A DNA stretch of 43,825 nucleotides from contig NZ_NVPT01000019.1 of assembly GCF_002802985.1 (NCBI RefSeq), positions 1 through 43,825 of the forward strand. Reading direction: 5' to 3'. The notes under the pieces were generated by a model that made no database searches, had not been told where the DNA came from, and saw nothing but the letters and a program-made list of their open reading frames with translations. The translations under genes and the position numbers were made by a program. The DNA is from Geodermatophilus chilensis. GTDB lineage: Bacteria; Actinomycetota; Actinomycetes; Mycobacteriales; Geodermatophilaceae. Shown here piece by piece: positions 14,642 through 25,929 of this stretch (positions within the stretch are counted from its first letter, which is position 1; each line of letters opens with the position of its first letter).

Positions 14642-16303
14642 GTGACACCCGAGCAGCTGCAGGCCGCCGTCCGCACCGCCGTGGGCGCGGTCGTCGAGCG
14701 AGGCGCGCTGTCCGTCGAGGTGCCCGCCGAGGTCGTCGTCGAGCGGCCGAAGAACCCCGAGCACGGCGACTACGCCACCAACGTGGCGCTGCGCCTGGCC
14801 AAGCCGGCCGGGCGGCCACCGCGCGAGGTGGCCGAGGTGCTCGCCGCGGAGCTGCGCGCCCAGCCCGGCATCGCCTCCGTCGACGTCGCGGGCCCCGGCT
14901 TCCTCAACATCACCCTGGCGCAGGGGGCGCTCGGCAGGATCGCCGTCGACGCGGTCACCGCCGGCTCCGCCTACGGGCACACCGACAGCCTGGCCGGGCA
15001 GAAGCTGAACCTGGAGTTCGTGTCGGCGAACCCGACCGGTCCGGTGCACATCGGCGGCACCCGGTGGGCCGCCGTCGGCGACGCCCTCGGCCGGCTGCTC
15101 GAGGCCAGCGGCGCCACGGTGACGCGGGAGTACTACTTCAACGACGCCGGCGCGCAGATCGACCGGTTCGCCCGCAGCCTGATGGCCGCCGCCGCCGGCC
15201 GGCCGGTGCCCGAGGACGGCTACGCCGGCGACTACATCGGCGAGATCGCCGCCCAGGTCGTCGACGCCGAGCCCGGCGTGCTGGAGCTGTCCGAGGAGCA
15301 GCAGCAGGAGCGCTTCCGCGAGCGCGGGGTCGAGCTGATGTTCGCCGAGATCAAGCGGACGCTGGCCGCGTTCGGCGTCGAGTTCGACGTCTACTTCAGC
15401 GAGCGCACGCTGCACGAGACCGGCGCGCTGGAGAAGGCCATTGCGCGGCTGCGCGAGAACGGCCACGTCTACGAGGCCGACGGCGCCACCTGGCTGCGGA
15501 CGACCGACTTCGGTGACGACAAGGACCGGCCCCTGGTCAAGAGCGACGGCGACCCGACCTACTTCGCCGCCGACTGCGCCTACTACCTGGACAAGCGCGA
15601 CCGCGGCTTCGACAAGGTCGTGATCATGCTGGGCGCCGACCACGCCGGCTACGTCGGCCGGTACAAGGCGCTGGTGGCCGCGGTCGGCGACGACCCCGAG
15701 GTCAACCTGGAGATCCTGCTCGGCCAGCTGGTCAACCTGGTCCGCGACGGCCGGCCGGTGCGGATGAGCAAGCGGGCCGGCACCGTCGTCCTGCTCGAGG
15801 ACCTCGTCGAGGCCGTCGGCAAGGACGCCGCCCGCTACGCCCTGGCGCGGGCCTCGGTCGACCAGCAGATCGACCTGGACCTCGACCTGTGGAGCCGGCA
15901 GACCAACGACAACCCGGTCTTCTACGTCCAGTACGCGCACGCCCGGATCTCCTCCGTGCTGCGCAACGCCGCCGACCTCGGGGTGGTGCTGGGCGAGCCG
16001 GGGGACGTCGACGTCGCACAGCTGACCCACGATCGGGAGAACGACCTGCTGCGGGCGCTCGGCGAGTTCCCGCGGGTGCTGACGTCGGCCGCCGAGCTGC
16101 GCGCCCCGCACCGGGTGGCCCGCTACCTCGAGGAGCTGGCCGGCACCTACCACCGCTTCTACGACTCCTGCCGCGTGCTGCCGCGCGGCGACGAGGAGGC
16201 GACCCCGCTGACCACCGCCCGGCTGTGGCTGTGCGCGGCCACCGCCGTGGTGCTGCGCAACGGCCTCGGCGTGCTCGGCGTCGACGCCCCGGAGCGGATG
16301 TGA
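14642..16303 (+). CDS. argS: Arginyl-tRNA synthetase
   Basis: A 553-residue class I aminoacyl-tRNA synthetase that charges tRNA-Arg. The N-terminal Add-1 domain (1-110, with [20 protein letters not shown]) is followed by the HIGH-type motif [12 protein letters not shown] (His136), the KMSK-type motif VRMSKRAGT (375-377) and the C-terminal DALR anticodon-binding domain ending GVDAPERM. The start is a GTG immediately after a leaderless promoter. The stop overlaps the GTG of lysA (GTGA), an arrangement shared with many actinobacteria. Length is normal. Confidence 0.96.
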   Translation: MTPEQLQAAVRTAVGAVVERGALSVEVPAEVVVERPKNPEHGDYATNVALRLAKPAGRPPREVAEVLAAELRAQPGIASVDVAGPGFLNITLAQGALGRIAVDAVTAGSAYGHTDSLAGQKLNLEFVSANPTGPVHIGGTRWAAVGDALGRLLEASGATVTREYYFNDAGAQIDRFARSLMAAAAGRPVPEDGYAGDYIGEIAAQVVDAEPGVLELSEEQQQERFRERGVELMFAEIKRTLAAFGVEFDVYFSERTLHETGALEKAIARLRENGHVYEADGATWLRTTDFGDDKDRPLVKSDGDPTYFAADCAYYLDKRDRGFDKVVIMLGADHAGYVGRYKALVAAVGDDPEVNLEILLGQLVNLVRDGRPVRMSKRAGTVVLLEDLVEAVGKDAARYALARASVDQQIDLDLDLWSRQTNDNPVFYVQYAHARISSVLRNAADLGVVLGEPGDVDVAQLTHDRENDLLRALGEFPRVLTSAAELRAPHRVARYLEELAGTYHRFYDSCRVLPRGDEEATPLTTARLWLCAATAVVLRNGLGVLGVDAPERM

Positions 16304-17790
16304 GGGCGCACCCGGCGGGCCCGCTGCACGGGAGCATCTCCCCGCCGCCGTCGGTCGGCCTCCCGCCGGCCGACCTCGGCCTGCTCGACCCGCAGGTGTG
16401 GCCACGCTCGGCGCGACGGGTCGACGGCGAGCTGCACCTGGGCGGCCGGCCGGTCACCGACCTGGCGCGGGCGCACGGCACCCCGCTGTTCGTCCTCGAC
16501 GAGGCCGACTTCCGCGGCCGGGCCGCGGACTTCGCCACCGCCTTCGCGGACGCCGACGTGCACTACGCGTCCAAGGCGTTCCTCTGCGGACAGGTCGCCC
16601 GCTGGATCGCCGACGACGGCCTGCACCTGGACGCCTGCTCGGGCAACGAGCTGGCGCTGGCGCTGGCCGCCGGCTTCCCGGCCGAGCGGATCGCGCTGCA
16701 CGGCAACAACAAGTCGCTCGTCGAGCTGCGGCTGGCCGTCGACTCCGGCATCGGCCACGTCGTCCTGGACTCCTTCGACGAGATCGACCGGTTGGTCCCG
16801 CTGGCCGCCGCCCGGGTCGCCGACGGCGGCACGCCGGTGCCGGTCCTCATCCGGACGACGGTCGGCATCGAGGCGCACACCCACGAGTTCATCGCCACCG
16901 CCCACGAGGACCAGAAGTTCGGGTTCTCGCTGGCCACCGGAGACGCGCTGACCGCCGCGGTCCGGGTCATCCGCGAGCCGGCGCTGCGGCTGACCGGCCT
17001 GCACAGCCACATCGGCTCGCAGATCTTCGACACCGCCGGGTTCGAGGCGGCCGCGCACCGGGTGGTGGGCCTGCTCGGGCAGGTCCAGCAGGCCACCGGC
17101 GAGGTGCTCGGCGAGCTCAACCTCGGTGGCGGCTTCGGCATCGCCTACCTGCCCGAGGACGACCCGGTCGGCCCCGACGACGTCGCCCGGCGGCTGCGCG
17201 CCGTCGTGGCCGCCGAGTGCGACGCGCTCGGGCTGCCGGTGCCGCGGCTGGCCGTGGAGCCCGGCCGGGCCATCGCCGGCCCCGGCACGGTGACGCTGTA
17301 CGAGATCGGCACCATCAAGCCGGTGCGCCTCGGCAGCGGCGGGCACGGCGCCCCGCAGGTGCGCAACTACGTGTCGGTCGACGGTGGGATGAGCGACAAC
17401 ATCCGCACCGCCCTCTACGACGCCTCCTACACCTGCGTGCTGGCCAACCGGACCTCCGATGCCCCGCCGGCGCTGTGCCGGGTCGTCGGCAAGCACTGCG
17501 AGAGCGGCGACGTCCTGGTCCGCGACCTGTGGCTGCCCGCCGACGTGCAGCCCGGCGACCTGCTCGCGGTCGCCGCGACCGGCGCCTACTGCTGGTCGAT
17601 GGCGAGCAACTACAACTACCTGCTCAAGCCGCCGGTGGTGGCCGTGCGGGACGGCGTCGCCACCGAGGTGGTCCGGCGTCAGACACTGTCGGACGTGTTC
17701 GCCCTCGACGCCGTCCTCGCCGACGTCCCCCCACCCGCGACCGCGCCGTCCCAGCCGGCACCCGAGCACCCGGCAGGAGCCCGTTCGTGA
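16300..17790 (+). CDS. lysA: Diaminopimelate decarboxylase
   Basis: A 496-residue PLP enzyme that converts meso-diaminopimelate to lysine plus CO2. PLP Lys92 lies in [10 protein letters not shown], the phosphate-binding Gly loop in [11 protein letters not shown], and substrate residues in [16 protein letters not shown] and GKHCESGD. The start GTG at 16300 overlaps the argS stop. The N-terminus is about 25 residues longer than E. coli LysA, and the C-terminal Pro-rich tail ([20 protein letters not shown]) is probably unstructured. It overlaps hom by GTGA. The operon links lysine and threonine branches of the aspartate pathway. Confidence 0.96.
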   Translation: MRAHPAGPLHGSISPPPSVGLPPADLGLLDPQVWPRSARRVDGELHLGGRPVTDLARAHGTPLFVLDEADFRGRAADFATAFADADVHYASKAFLCGQVARWIADDGLHLDACSGNELALALAAGFPAERIALHGNNKSLVELRLAVDSGIGHVVLDSFDEIDRLVPLAAARVADGGTPVPVLIRTTVGIEAHTHEFIATAHEDQKFGFSLATGDALTAAVRVIREPALRLTGLHSHIGSQIFDTAGFEAAAHRVVGLLGQVQQATGEVLGELNLGGGFGIAYLPEDDPVGPDDVARRLRAVVAAECDALGLPVPRLAVEPGRAIAGPGTVTLYEIGTIKPVRLGSGGHGAPQVRNYVSVDGGMSDNIRTALYDASYTCVLANRTSDAPPALCRVVGKHCESGDVLVRDLWLPADVQPGDLLAVAATGAYCWSMASNYNYLLKPPVVAVRDGVATEVVRRQTLSDVFALDAVLADVPPPATAPSQPAPEHPAGARS

Positions 17791-19079
17791 CTGATCCCCT
17801 GAAGGTCGCGCTGCTGGGCCGCGGCACCGTGGGCAGCGCGGTGCTGCGGCTGCTGGACGAGCAGGCGGGCGACCTCGCCGCCCGCATCGGCCGGCCGGTC
17901 GAGGTCGCCGGCGTCGCGGTCCGCCGTCCCGACCGGCACCCCGACGTCCCGGCGCACCTGCTCACCACCGACGCGCGCGGGCTGGTGACCCGGGACGACG
18001 TCGACCTCGTCGTCGAGGTCATCGGCGGCATCGAGCCGGTGCGCTCGCTGCTGCTGGCCGCCTTCGAGGCCGGCAAGTCGGTGGTGAGCGCGAACAAGGC
18101 GCTGCTGGCCGACGACGGCGTCGAGCTGCACGCGGCCGCGGCCAAGGCCGGCGTCGACCTCTACTACGAGGCCGCCGTCGCCGGGGCGATCCCGCTGCTG
18201 CGCCCGCTGCGCGAGTCGCTGGCCGGCGACCAGCTGCGCCGGGTGGTCGGCATCGTCAACGGCACGACCAACTACATCCTGTCCCGGATGGCCGAGACCG
18301 GGCACGGCTTCACCGAGGCCCTGGCCGAGGCGACCGAGCTGGGCTACGCCGAGGCCGACCCGACCGCCGACGTCGACGGCTTCGACGCCGCCGCCAAGGC
18401 CGCCATCCTCGCCTCGCTGGCCTTCCACACCTCGGTCTCGGCCGCGGACGTGTACCGCGAGGGCATCTCCGCGGTCACCGCGATCGACGTCGCCCGCGCC
18501 GCGGAGATCGGCTGCACCGTCAAGCTGCTGGCCATCTGCGAGCGCGTGGCGGGGGAGGACGGGGACTCCGTCGCCGTCCGCGTGCACCCGGCGATGATCC
18601 CGACGACGCACCCGCTGGCCTCGGTCGGCGGGGCGTTCAACGCCGTCTTCGTCGAGGCCGAGGCCGCCGGGCAGCTGATGTTCTACGGCCAGGGCGCCGG
18701 TGGGGACGCGACCGCCAGCGCCGTCCTCGGCGACCTGGTCGCCGTCGCGCGCAACCGGGTCACCGGGGTCGCCGGTCCCGGCGTCACCACCTACGCGGGG
18801 CTGCCCGCCCGGCCGATCGCCGAGACGCCCACGCGGTACCACGTCAGCCTCGACGTGGCCGACAAGCCGGGTGTGCTCGCGACGGTGGCGCAGGAGTTCG
18901 CCCGCCACGGGGTCAGCATCGCCACCGTGCGCCAGGACGGGCACGGGGACGCCGCGACCCTGGTCATCGTGACGCACAGCGCCCCGGACGCCGCCCTGTC
19001 GGCGACGGTGACCGCGCTCCGGGAGATGCCCGCCGTCCGCGGCGTCACCAGCATCCTGCGTGTGGAAGGACTGTCATGA
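17787..19079 (+). CDS. hom: Homoserine dehydrogenase
   Basis: A 430-residue enzyme that reduces aspartate semialdehyde to homoserine. It has an N-terminal Rossmann motif [15 protein letters not shown] (about 9-23), catalytic core [23 protein letters not shown] and [12 protein letters not shown], a substrate-binding region [20 protein letters not shown], and a C-terminal ACT domain ([20 protein letters not shown], about 350-425). The ACT domain normally gives feedback control by threonine in actinobacterial Hom. GTG 17787 overlaps lysA, and the stop overlaps thrC ATG as ATGA. Confidence 0.96.
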   Translation: MTDPLKVALLGRGTVGSAVLRLLDEQAGDLAARIGRPVEVAGVAVRRPDRHPDVPAHLLTTDARGLVTRDDVDLVVEVIGGIEPVRSLLLAAFEAGKSVVSANKALLADDGVELHAAAAKAGVDLYYEAAVAGAIPLLRPLRESLAGDQLRRVVGIVNGTTNYILSRMAETGHGFTEALAEATELGYAEADPTADVDGFDAAAKAAILASLAFHTSVSAADVYREGISAVTAIDVARAAEIGCTVKLLAICERVAGEDGDSVAVRVHPAMIPTTHPLASVGGAFNAVFVEAEAAGQLMFYGQGAGGDATASAVLGDLVAVARNRVTGVAGPGVTTYAGLPARPIAETPTRYHVSLDVADKPGVLATVAQEFARHGVSIATVRQDGHGDAATLVIVTHSAPDAALSATVTALREMPAVRGVTSILRVEGLS

Positions 19080-20161
19080 CGACGCAGCTGCCCGTCCGGG
19101 GCACCGTCTCCCCGCTGTGGCCCGGGCTCATCGAGGCCTACCGATCGCGGCTGCCGGTCAGCGACACCACCCCCGTGGTCACCCTCCAGGAGGGCGCGAC
19201 CCCGCTGGTGCCGGCGCAGGAGCTCTCCCGCCGCACCGGCTGCGACGTCTACCTCAAGGTCGAGGGCGCCAACCCGACCGGGTCGTTCAAGGACCGCGGG
19301 ATGACCATGGCCATCACCAAGGCCAAGGAGGAGGGCGCGCAGGCGGTCATCTGCGCCTCCACCGGCAACACCAGCGCCAGCGCCGCGGCCTACGCCGCGC
19401 GGGCCGGGTTGGTCTGCGCCGTCCTCGTGCCGCAGGGCAAGATCGCCACCGGCAAGCTCGCCCAGGCGCTGGTGCACGGCGCGAAGCTGCTCCAGGTCCA
19501 GGGCAACTTCGACGACTGCCTGGCGCTGGCCAGCAAGCTGGCGATCGACTACCCGGTGAGCCTGGTCAACAGCGTCAACCAGTACCGGATCGAGGGGCAG
19601 AAGACCGCCTCGTTCGAGATCGTCGACGTCCTCGGCGACGCCCCGGACATCCACTGCCTCCCGGTCGGCAACGCCGGCAACATCACCGCGTACTGGCAGG
19701 GCTACCGCGAGTACGCCGCCGACGGCACGGCCAGCCGCACGCCGCGGATGTGGGGCTTCCAGGCCGCCGGCGCCGCCCCGATCGTCACCGGGCACGTCGT
19801 CGAGCAGCCGCAGACCATCGCCACGGCCATCCGCATCGGCAACCCGGCGTCCTGGACCAAGGCCCTGGCCGCCCGCGACGAGTCCGGCGGGCGCATCGAC
19901 GCCGTCACCGACCGGGCCATCCTCGCCGCCTACCGGCTGCTGGCCCGCACCGAGGCCGTCTTCGTCGAGCCGGCGTCGGCCGCCTCCGTCGCCGGGCTGC
20001 TGCAGGTTGCCGAGGCCGGCGGGCTCGAGCCCGGCCAGCGGGTCGTCTGCACGGTGACCGGCAACGGGCTCAAGGACCCGGATTGGGCCATCTCCGGCGC
20101 CCCCGCGCCGGTGACCGTGCCGGTCGACGCCGCGGCCGCCGCCGCACAGCTGGGGCTGTAG
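19076..20161 (+). CDS. thrC: Threonine synthase
   Basis: A 361-residue PLP enzyme that converts O-phosphohomoserine to threonine. PLP Lys72 is in [12 protein letters not shown]; other conserved parts are [33 protein letters not shown], and [14 protein letters not shown] with [11 protein letters not shown] at the C-terminus. The size fits the short (class II-like) actinobacterial form. It overlaps hom by four bases and is followed without any gap by thrB. Confidence 0.96.
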   Translation: MTTQLPVRGTVSPLWPGLIEAYRSRLPVSDTTPVVTLQEGATPLVPAQELSRRTGCDVYLKVEGANPTGSFKDRGMTMAITKAKEEGAQAVICASTGNTSASAAAYAARAGLVCAVLVPQGKIATGKLAQALVHGAKLLQVQGNFDDCLALASKLAIDYPVSLVNSVNQYRIEGQKTASFEIVDVLGDAPDIHCLPVGNAGNITAYWQGYREYAADGTASRTPRMWGFQAAGAAPIVTGHVVEQPQTIATAIRIGNPASWTKALAARDESGGRIDAVTDRAILAAYRLLARTEAVFVEPASAASVAGLLQVAEAGGLEPGQRVVCTVTGNGLKDPDWAISGAPAPVTVPVDAAAAAAQLGL

Positions 20162-21121
20162 GTGGCGCACCTGGACCCGGACCGGGTGCGTGTCCGGGTC
20201 CCCGCCACCAGCGCCAACCTGGGGCCGGCCTTCGACAGCGCCGGGCTGGCGCTGACCTGCCACGACGTCGTCGGGTTCGACGTCGTCGCCTCCGGCCTGG
20301 AGGTCGAGGTCTCCGGCGCGGGTGCCGGGGAGCTGCCCACGGACGAGTCGCACCTGGTGGTGCGCGCTTTCCGGGCCGCGTGCGACGAGCTCGGCTGGTC
20401 GCCGTCCGGCCTGCGCGTCGTCGCCGAGAACGGCATCCCGCAGGGCCGGGGGATGGGCTCGTCCGCGGCGGCCGTGGTCGCCGGCGTCCTCGGCGCCTGG
20501 GCGCTGTGTCCCGAGGTCGACGCCGTCGACCTCGACGCGGTGCTCCGCCTCACCACCGACCTGGAGGGGCACCCGGACAACGTCGCCCCGTGCCTGCTCG
20601 GCGGCGCGACGCTGTCGTGGATGACCGACGGGGCCGCCCGCGCCGACACCGTCCCCGTCCACGACGACGTGCGGCCCGTGGTGCTCGTCCCCGACGCGAC
20701 GTTGTCCACGCACGTCGCCCGCGGCCTGCTGCCCGACGCCGTCCCGCACGCCGACGCGGCCTTCAACGCCGGGCGGGCCGCGCTGCTGGTGCACGCCCTG
20801 GTCAGCGAGCCGACCCTGCTGTTCGAGGCGACCGAGGACCGGCTGCACCAGCGGCAGCGCGCGGCCGCGATGCCGGACTCCGCACGGCTGCTGGAGCGGC
20901 TGCGCGCTGCCGGGCACGCCGCCGTCGTCTCCGGCGCCGGCCCGAGCCTGCTGGTCCTCACGCGGCGGCACCCCGAGGACCCGGCGGACGACCCGGCCGC
21001 CGCCGTACGCGTGCGCGACGTGTCCGATCTCACTCCGGAGGGGTGGTCGGTGCTACCCCTGGGGGTCGATGTCCACGGGGCGCGTGTCCACCGCCCTGTC
21101 CAGCAGGTATCGTCTCGATAA
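20162..21121 (+). CDS. thrB: Homoserine kinase
   Basis: A 319-residue GHMP kinase that phosphorylates homoserine. The GTG start directly abuts the thrC TAG. Motif 1 is VRVPATSANLGPAFDSAGLA near 11-30, the ATP loop is GRGMGSSAAAVVAG near 96-109, and motif 3 is AVVSGAGPSLLVL near 258-270. The gene order hom-thrC-thrB is classic for actinobacteria. Its last codons contain a small palindrome TATCG-TCT-CGATA (about 21108-21120) that may belong to the rho control region. Confidence 0.95.
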   Translation: MAHLDPDRVRVRVPATSANLGPAFDSAGLALTCHDVVGFDVVASGLEVEVSGAGAGELPTDESHLVVRAFRAACDELGWSPSGLRVVAENGIPQGRGMGSSAAAVVAGVLGAWALCPEVDAVDLDAVLRLTTDLEGHPDNVAPCLLGGATLSWMTDGAARADTVPVHDDVRPVVLVPDATLSTHVARGLLPDAVPHADAAFNAGRAALLVHALVSEPTLLFEATEDRLHQRQRAAAMPDSARLLERLRAAGHAAVVSGAGPSLLVLTRRHPEDPADDPAAAVRVRDVSDLTPEGWSVLPLGVDVHGARVHRPVQQVSSR

Positions 21122-21366
21122 CGAGGAACACACCGGTACGGCACGGTGTTGTCGTGTCCGTGAGCCGCAACTAGGCTCACGGCGTAGCCGCCCAGTCGGG
21201 CGAGCCTCGCGCGGGGCGTTGCAGACGATCTGATGTCCGTCGCCGCAGAACCGCTCCGCACCCACTGGATCCCGCGCTTCTTGCTGTCCGCTCGAACATC
21301 GAGCGGGAGGTGCCGGATCACCTCCTGCGCTGGTAGGCGCAGGTCTCCGCAGGGAAGGACCTGTTC
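21122..21366 (+). promoter_or_regulatory. Hairpin-rich leader upstream of rho
   Basis: This 245-base gap holds no gene but several perfect hairpins: a 9-bp stem CCGTGAGCC/GGCTCACGG (21158-21182), a 7-bp stem GGAGGTG/CACCTCC (21306-21325) and a 6-bp stem CTGCGC/GCGCAG (21325-21342). The right arm of the second, GGATCACCTCCT at 21315-21326, equals the anti-Shine-Dalgarno end of 16S rRNA. The ribosome site for rho is AGGGAAGGAC at about 21351. Autoregulation of rho through its leader is known in enterobacteria; a similar role here is inference. Confidence 0.5.
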
Positions 21367-23463
21367 GTGAGCGAGACCACCGACCTCGTCACCGCGCCGC
21401 AGGGCGCAGGCCCCGACGAGGCACCTGCCGCTTCTGGGACGACGGGCCGCACCCGTCGCCGCGGCAGCGGGCTCTCCGGCATGCTGCTGCCCGAGCTGCA
21501 GCGACTGGCCGCCGAGCTCGGCATCTCCGGCACCGGCCGGATGCGCAAGGGCGACCTGGTCGCCGCCATCTCCGCCCGTCAGGTGGGCGAGGGCTCGACC
21601 CCGCCCGCCAACGGCACCTCCGCCATCCCGGCGGCCCGCGAGGCCGAGGCCCCGCGTCCGGCCGCCGCCACGGCCCAGCCGGTCGAGGCCCCCGTCAGCG
21701 GGGGCGCGAACGGCGGGCCGGTCACCGCGCCGGCCGAGGCCGGCAGCGACGCCGCACCCCGGCGCCGCCGCGGGGCCAGCCGCCCCGCCGGGTCGCCGTC
21801 CGCCGAGGGTGCCGCCCCCGCCGGTGAGGCCGCCACCTCGGCGCCCGAGCCGCGGGTCGAGACCCCGACCGTCGACGGCGCCGCCACCGACACCTCCGCC
21901 CCGGCCCGCGAGGGCACCGAGGGCGGCACCGACGGCGAGCGCGCCGAGGGCGACCGTCCGCAGCGCAACCGCGACCGCAACCGCAACCGCGGCGAGCGGG
22001 ACGCCGGTGAGCGTGGCAACCGGGACAACGGCCGCGACGGCGGCGACCGGGCCGAGCGCGGCAACCGCAACGACCGCGACGCCAACCGGCCCGAGCGGGA
22101 CGGCAACCGTGGTCCCGACCGCACCGAGCGCGGCGGCCGGCCGGAGAACCGCAACGACAACCGGAACGACCGCCCCACCGACCGCGGCAACGACCGCAGC
22201 GACGAGGACGACGACGACTTCGAGGGTGGTCGCGGCCGCCGGGGCCGCCGTTACCGGGATCGCAACCGCCGCGGCAACAACCGCGCAGAGCGGTTCGACC
22301 AGAACGAGCCGACCGTCAGCGAGGACGACGTCCTGCTGCCGGTCGCCGGGATCCTCGACGTGCTCGACAACTACGCGTTCGTCCGCACCTCCGGGTACCT
22401 GACCGGCCCGAACGACGTCTACGTGTCGCTGTCGCAGGTGCGCCGCTACGGCCTGCGTCGCGGCGACGCCATCACCGGCGCCGTCCGCCAGCCCCGCGAG
22501 GGCGAGCGCAAGGACAAGTACAACGCGCTGGTCCGGCTGGACACGGTCAACGGCCTGGAGCCCGAGCAGGCCCGGCAGCGCCCGGAGTTCACCAAGCTGA
22601 CCCCGCTCTACCCGCAGGAGCGCCTGCGGCTGGAGACCGAGCCGCACCAGCTGACCACCCGGGTCATCGACCTGGTCATGCCGATCGGCAAGGGCCAGCG
22701 TGCGCTCATCGTGTCGCCGCCCAAGGCCGGCAAGACGATGGTGCTGCAGTCGATCGCCAACGCGATCACGACCAACAACCCCGAGTGCCACCTCATGGTC
22801 GTCCTCGTCGACGAGCGACCCGAGGAGGTCACCGACATGCAGCGCTCGGTGAAGGGCGAGGTCATCGCCTCGACCTTCGACCGGCCGCCGTCGGACCACA
22901 CCACGGTCGCCGAGCTGTCCATCGAGCGGGCCAAGCGGCTGGTCGAGATGGGCCACGACGTCGTCGTCCTGCTGGACTCGATCACCCGCCTGGGCCGCGC
23001 CTACAACCTGGCGGCCCCCGCCAGCGGGCGCATCCTCTCCGGTGGTGTCGACTCCACGGCGCTCTACCCGCCCAAGCGCTTCCTCGGCGCCGCCCGCAAC
23101 ATCGAGAACGGCGGCTCGCTCACGATCATCGCCTCGGCGCTGGTCGAGACCGGTTCCACGATGGACACGGTCATCTTCGAGGAGTTCAAGGGCACCGGTA
23201 ACGCGGAGATCAAGCTGGACCGCCGCCTGGCGGACAAGCGGGTCTTCCCGGCCGTCGACGTCAACGCGTCGGGTACGCGCAAGGAGGAGATCCTCATGTC
23301 GCCCGACGAGCTGGCCATCGTCATCAAGCTGCGCCGGGTGCTCGCCGCGCTCGAGCCGCAGCAGGCGCTGGAGCTGCTGCTCGACAAGCTGCGCAAGACG
23401 CGCAACAACATCGAGTTCCTCATGCAGATCCAGAAGACGACCCTGGGCCCCGGCAACGACTGA
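21367..23463 (+). CDS. rho: Transcription termination factor Rho
   Basis: A 698-residue hexameric RNA helicase that terminates transcription; E. coli Rho has 419. The N-terminal Rho-N helix domain ([20 protein letters not shown], about 38-70) is followed by a disordered insert of about 220 residues. The insert is Ala/Pro-rich at first, then an Arg/Asn/Asp/Gly-rich stretch (about 195-310, for example [19 protein letters not shown]). The RNA-binding cold-shock-like domain starts at [20 protein letters not shown]. The ATPase has Walker [10 protein letters not shown] (about 451), Walker [16 protein letters not shown] and the arginine-finger region. GTG 21367 follows a good ribosome site. Such inserts are usual in actinobacterial Rho and bind RNA. 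A type B 3' repeat begins 1 base after the stop. Confidence 0.96.
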   Translation: MSETTDLVTAPQGAGPDEAPAASGTTGRTRRRGSGLSGMLLPELQRLAAELGISGTGRMRKGDLVAAISARQVGEGSTPPANGTSAIPAAREAEAPRPAAATAQPVEAPVSGGANGGPVTAPAEAGSDAAPRRRRGASRPAGSPSAEGAAPAGEAATSAPEPRVETPTVDGAATDTSAPAREGTEGGTDGERAEGDRPQRNRDRNRNRGERDAGERGNRDNGRDGGDRAERGNRNDRDANRPERDGNRGPDRTERGGRPENRNDNRNDRPTDRGNDRSDEDDDDFEGGRGRRGRRYRDRNRRGNNRAERFDQNEPTVSEDDVLLPVAGILDVLDNYAFVRTSGYLTGPNDVYVSLSQVRRYGLRRGDAITGAVRQPREGERKDKYNALVRLDTVNGLEPEQARQRPEFTKLTPLYPQERLRLETEPHQLTTRVIDLVMPIGKGQRALIVSPPKAGKTMVLQSIANAITTNNPECHLMVVLVDERPEEVTDMQRSVKGEVIASTFDRPPSDHTTVAELSIERAKRLVEMGHDVVVLLDSITRLGRAYNLAAPASGRILSGGVDSTALYPPKRFLGAARNIENGGSLTIIASALVETGSTMDTVIFEEFKGTGNAEIKLDRRLADKRVFPAVDVNASGTRKEEILMSPDELAIVIKLRRVLAALEPQQALELLLDKLRKTRNNIEFLMQIQKTTLGPGND

Positions 23464-23521
23464 GGACCCTCCTGCCCCCCGACCCTCGCTGGCGCTCGGG
23501 CCGGGACCCTGCAGGAGGGCC
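23464..23521 (+). repeat. Dispersed 3'-end repeat, type B, copy after rho
   Basis: The left arm GGACCCTCCTGC starts right after the rho TGA, and the right arm GCAGGAGGGCC is at 23511-23521. The stem is complementary over 9 bp. Its arm sequence differs from other copies, but pairing is kept. The rest of 23522-23656 shows no gene. Confidence 0.7.
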
Positions 23522-23656
23522 GTTCCAGCCCCTCACCGTCGGCCGGGCTCGCGCGTCAGGGATACTGAGCGACTGAGCCCCGCTGCGCGACCGGAATGAC
23601 CGGCCGGCCGCCGGCGTTCGACCACCTGAACGGCACAGACCACCGGAAGAGGCGAC

Positions 23657-23881
23657 ATGAAGCCCGGCATCCACCCCGACTACCACACCACCACGGTGAC
23701 CTGTGGTTGCGGGAACACCTTCACCACCCGCAGCACGGCGCCCGGCGGTCAGCTGACCGTCGAGACCTGCTCCGCCTGCCACCCCTTCTACACGGGCAAG
23801 CAGCGGATCCTGGACACCGGCGGCCGCGTGGCCCGCTTCGAGAAGCGGTTCGGCAAGCGCAACGCCAACGCCGGCCAGTAG
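23657..23881 (+). CDS. rpmE: 50S ribosomal protein L31 (zinc-binding type)
   Basis: A 74-residue ribosomal protein of the large subunit. Four zinc-binding cysteines are present as CGCG (Cys16, Cys18) and CSAC (about Cys37, Cys40), so it is the C+ form used when zinc is sufficient. It starts [20 protein letters not shown], with GAAGAGGCGAC upstream as ribosome site. The order rho-rpmE-prfA is typical of actinobacteria. Confidence 0.96.
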   Translation: MKPGIHPDYHTTTVTCGCGNTFTTRSTAPGGQLTVETCSACHPFYTGKQRILDTGGRVARFEKRFGKRNANAGQ

Positions 23882-23888
23882 TCCCCCC

Positions 23889-23930
23889 GACGGCGCCCGT
23901 CCCACCTCGTGTGGGGCGGGCGCCGTCGTC
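23889..23930 (+). terminator. Hairpin after rpmE
   Basis: GACGGCGCCCGTCCCAC and GTGGGGCGGGCGCCGTC form a long stem of about 16-17 bp with one mismatch, a CTC-type loop of a few bases and no U-tract. It begins about 8 bases after the rpmE stop and likely ends the rpmE transcript. Confidence 0.75.
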
Positions 23931-23995
23931 GTGTCCAGCCCCGTCCTCCGGCGGTTTCCGCGGAAATCGCCGCCCCCCTCCCGGAGTGACCCCCC

Positions 23996-25072
23996 ATGAG
24001 CAGCGCCGATGCCGCGCCCGACCGGCTGAGCGGGCTGCTGGCCGAGCACGCCGCGCTGGAGACCGAGCTGGCCGACCCCGCCGTCCACGCCGATCCCTCC
24101 CGTGCCCGCCGGCTGGGCCGCCGCTACGCGCAGCTGGCCCCGCTGGTGGAGACCAAGCGCGCCCTGGACGCCGTCCGCGACGACCTCGCCGCCGCGCGGG
24201 AGCTCGCCGGCGAGGACGCCTCCTTCGCCGCCGAGGCCGTGGCGCTCGAGCAGCGGGTGCCCGAGCTCGAGGAGCGGCTGCGCGAGCTGCTGCTGCCCAA
24301 GGACCCCGACGACGACAAGGACGTCATCCTCGAGATCAAGGCGGGGGAGGGCGGCGCGGAGTCGGCGCTGTTCGCCGGCGACCTGCTGCGCATGTACCTG
24401 CGCTACGCCGAGCGGCGCGGCTGGGCCACCGAGGTGCTCGACGCCGTCCCGGCCGAGCTCGGGGGCTACAAGGACGTCTCGATCGCGGTGAAGTCCCGCA
24501 CCGACGAGGGCATCTGGTCGCGGCTGAAGTTCGAGGGCGGTGTGCACCGGGTGCAGCGGGTGCCGGTCACCGAGTCGCAGGGCCGCATCCACACCTCCGC
24601 CGTCGGCGTCCTGGTGCTGCCCGAGGCCGAGGAGGTCGACGTCACCGTCGACCCCAATGACCTGCGCATCGACGTCTTCCGCTCGTCGGGCCCCGGCGGG
24701 CAGAGCGTGAACACGACCGACTCCGCCGTCCGGATCACCCACCTGCCCACCGGCATCGTCGTCAGCTCGCAGAACGAGAAGAGCCAGCTGCAGAACCGCG
24801 AGTCCGCGCTGCGGGTGCTGCGCTCCCGGCTGCTGGCCGCCGCCCGCGAGGAGGCCGCCGCCGCCGCCAGCGACCAGCGCCGCAGCCAGGTCCGCACCGT
24901 CGACCGCAGCGAGCGGGTGCGCACCTACAACTTCCCGGAGAGCCGGATCTCCGACCACCGGGTCGGCTTCAAGGCGCACAACCTCGACCAGGTCCTCGAC
25001 GGCGAGCTCGACCCGGTCATCGACGCCCTCACCCGCGCGCACACCGCCGAGCTGCTGGCGGCCGGGTCCTGA
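23996..25072 (+). CDS. prfA: Peptide chain release factor 1
   Basis: A 358-residue class I release factor for UAA and UAG. The codon-reading PxT motif is [10 protein letters not shown] (Pro190-Val-Thr192), which identifies RF1 rather than RF2. The catalytic GGQ is at 234-236 in [15 protein letters not shown]; its Gln is the substrate of PrmC, encoded next. There is no clear Shine-Dalgarno beyond CCGGAG. The stop at 25070-25072 overlaps the probable CTG start of prmC. Confidence 0.96.
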   Translation: MSSADAAPDRLSGLLAEHAALETELADPAVHADPSRARRLGRRYAQLAPLVETKRALDAVRDDLAAARELAGEDASFAAEAVALEQRVPELEERLRELLLPKDPDDDKDVILEIKAGEGGAESALFAGDLLRMYLRYAERRGWATEVLDAVPAELGGYKDVSIAVKSRTDEGIWSRLKFEGGVHRVQRVPVTESQGRIHTSAVGVLVLPEAEEVDVTVDPNDLRIDVFRSSGPGGQSVNTTDSAVRITHLPTGIVVSSQNEKSQLQNRESALRVLRSRLLAAAREEAAAAASDQRRSQVRTVDRSERVRTYNFPESRISDHRVGFKAHNLDQVLDGELDPVIDALTRAHTAELLAAGS

Positions 25073-25929
25073 ACGCCCGTCTCCTGCTGACCGGCGCGGC
25101 ACGGCGGCTCGCCGACGCCGGCGTCGAGTCGCCACGGGTGGACGCCGAGCTGCTGCTCGCCCACGTCCTCGGCGTTCCGCGCACCGGCCTGCTCACCCTC
25201 GGCGAGGTGCCGGACGACGCCGTCGCCCGCTTCGAGGCCCTCGCCGGGCAGCGCGCCGACCGGGTGCCGCTGCAGCACCTCACCGGCCGTGCTCCGTTCC
25301 GTCACCTGGAGCTGGCGGTCGGCCCCGGTGTCTTCGTGCCGCGACCGGAGACCGAGCAGCTCGTCGAGTGGGCGCTGGCGCGGCTGGCCGGGGTCGCCGA
25401 GCCGGTCGTCGTCGACCTCGGCAGCGGTTCGGGCGCCATCGCGCTGTCGATCGCCCACGAGCACCCCGGCCCGCGGGTCACCGCCGTCGAGCACGACCCG
25501 GTCGCGATCGAGTGGACGAGGGCAAACGCCGCTGCGCGGGCCGCCGCGGGGGACCGGCCGGTCGAGGTCCTGGCCGGCGACATGACCGACCCCGGCCTGC
25601 TCCGGGAGCTCGACGGCGCGGTGGACCTCGTCGTCTCCAACCCGCCGTACGTCCCCGACGGCGCGACGGTGCCGCGCGAGGTGGCCGACCACGACCCGCC
25701 GCTGGCGCTGTGGGGCGGCCCCGACGGCCTCGACGTCGTCCGCGGGCTGCTGCGCACCGCCGCCCGGCTGCTGCGGCCCGGCGGCGGGCTCGGCATCGAG
25801 CACGCCGACCAGCAGGGGAGTGCGTTGCCGGCGCTGGTGCGCGCCTCCGGCGGCTGGACCGGCGTCGAGGACCACCCCGACCTGGCCGGCCGGCCGCGGT
25901 ACACGACCGCGCACCGAGCCGGGGGATGA
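25069..25929 (+). CDS. prmC: Release factor glutamine methyltransferase
   Basis: This enzyme N5-methylates the GGQ glutamine of RF1/RF2. About 286 residues from CTG 25069: [20 protein letters not shown] then [15 protein letters not shown], the normal PrmC N-terminus. No ATG or GTG exists before GTG 25138, which would delete the first helix, so CTG within CTGA (overlapping the prfA stop) is the best start. SAM motif I is [20 protein letters not shown], and the catalytic NPPY is [11 protein letters not shown] (Asn191). The stop overlaps the next ATG as ATGA. Confidence 0.92.
   Translation: MNARLLLTGAARRLADAGVESPRVDAELLLAHVLGVPRTGLLTLGEVPDDAVARFEALAGQRADRVPLQHLTGRAPFRHLELAVGPGVFVPRPETEQLVEWALARLAGVAEPVVVDLGSGSGAIALSIAHEHPGPRVTAVEHDPVAIEWTRANAAARAAAGDRPVEVLAGDMTDPGLLRELDGAVDLVVSNPPYVPDGATVPREVADHDPPLALWGGPDGLDVVRGLLRTAARLLRPGGGLGIEHADQQGSALPALVRASGGWTGVEDHPDLAGRPRYTTAHRAGG

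Noticed and set aside
12887-16303. Functional linkage between tRNA-Arg(CCG) and argS
   Set aside because: They are 1.7 kb apart on opposite strands with an unrelated DUF305/DUF3105 operon between; chance is sufficient.
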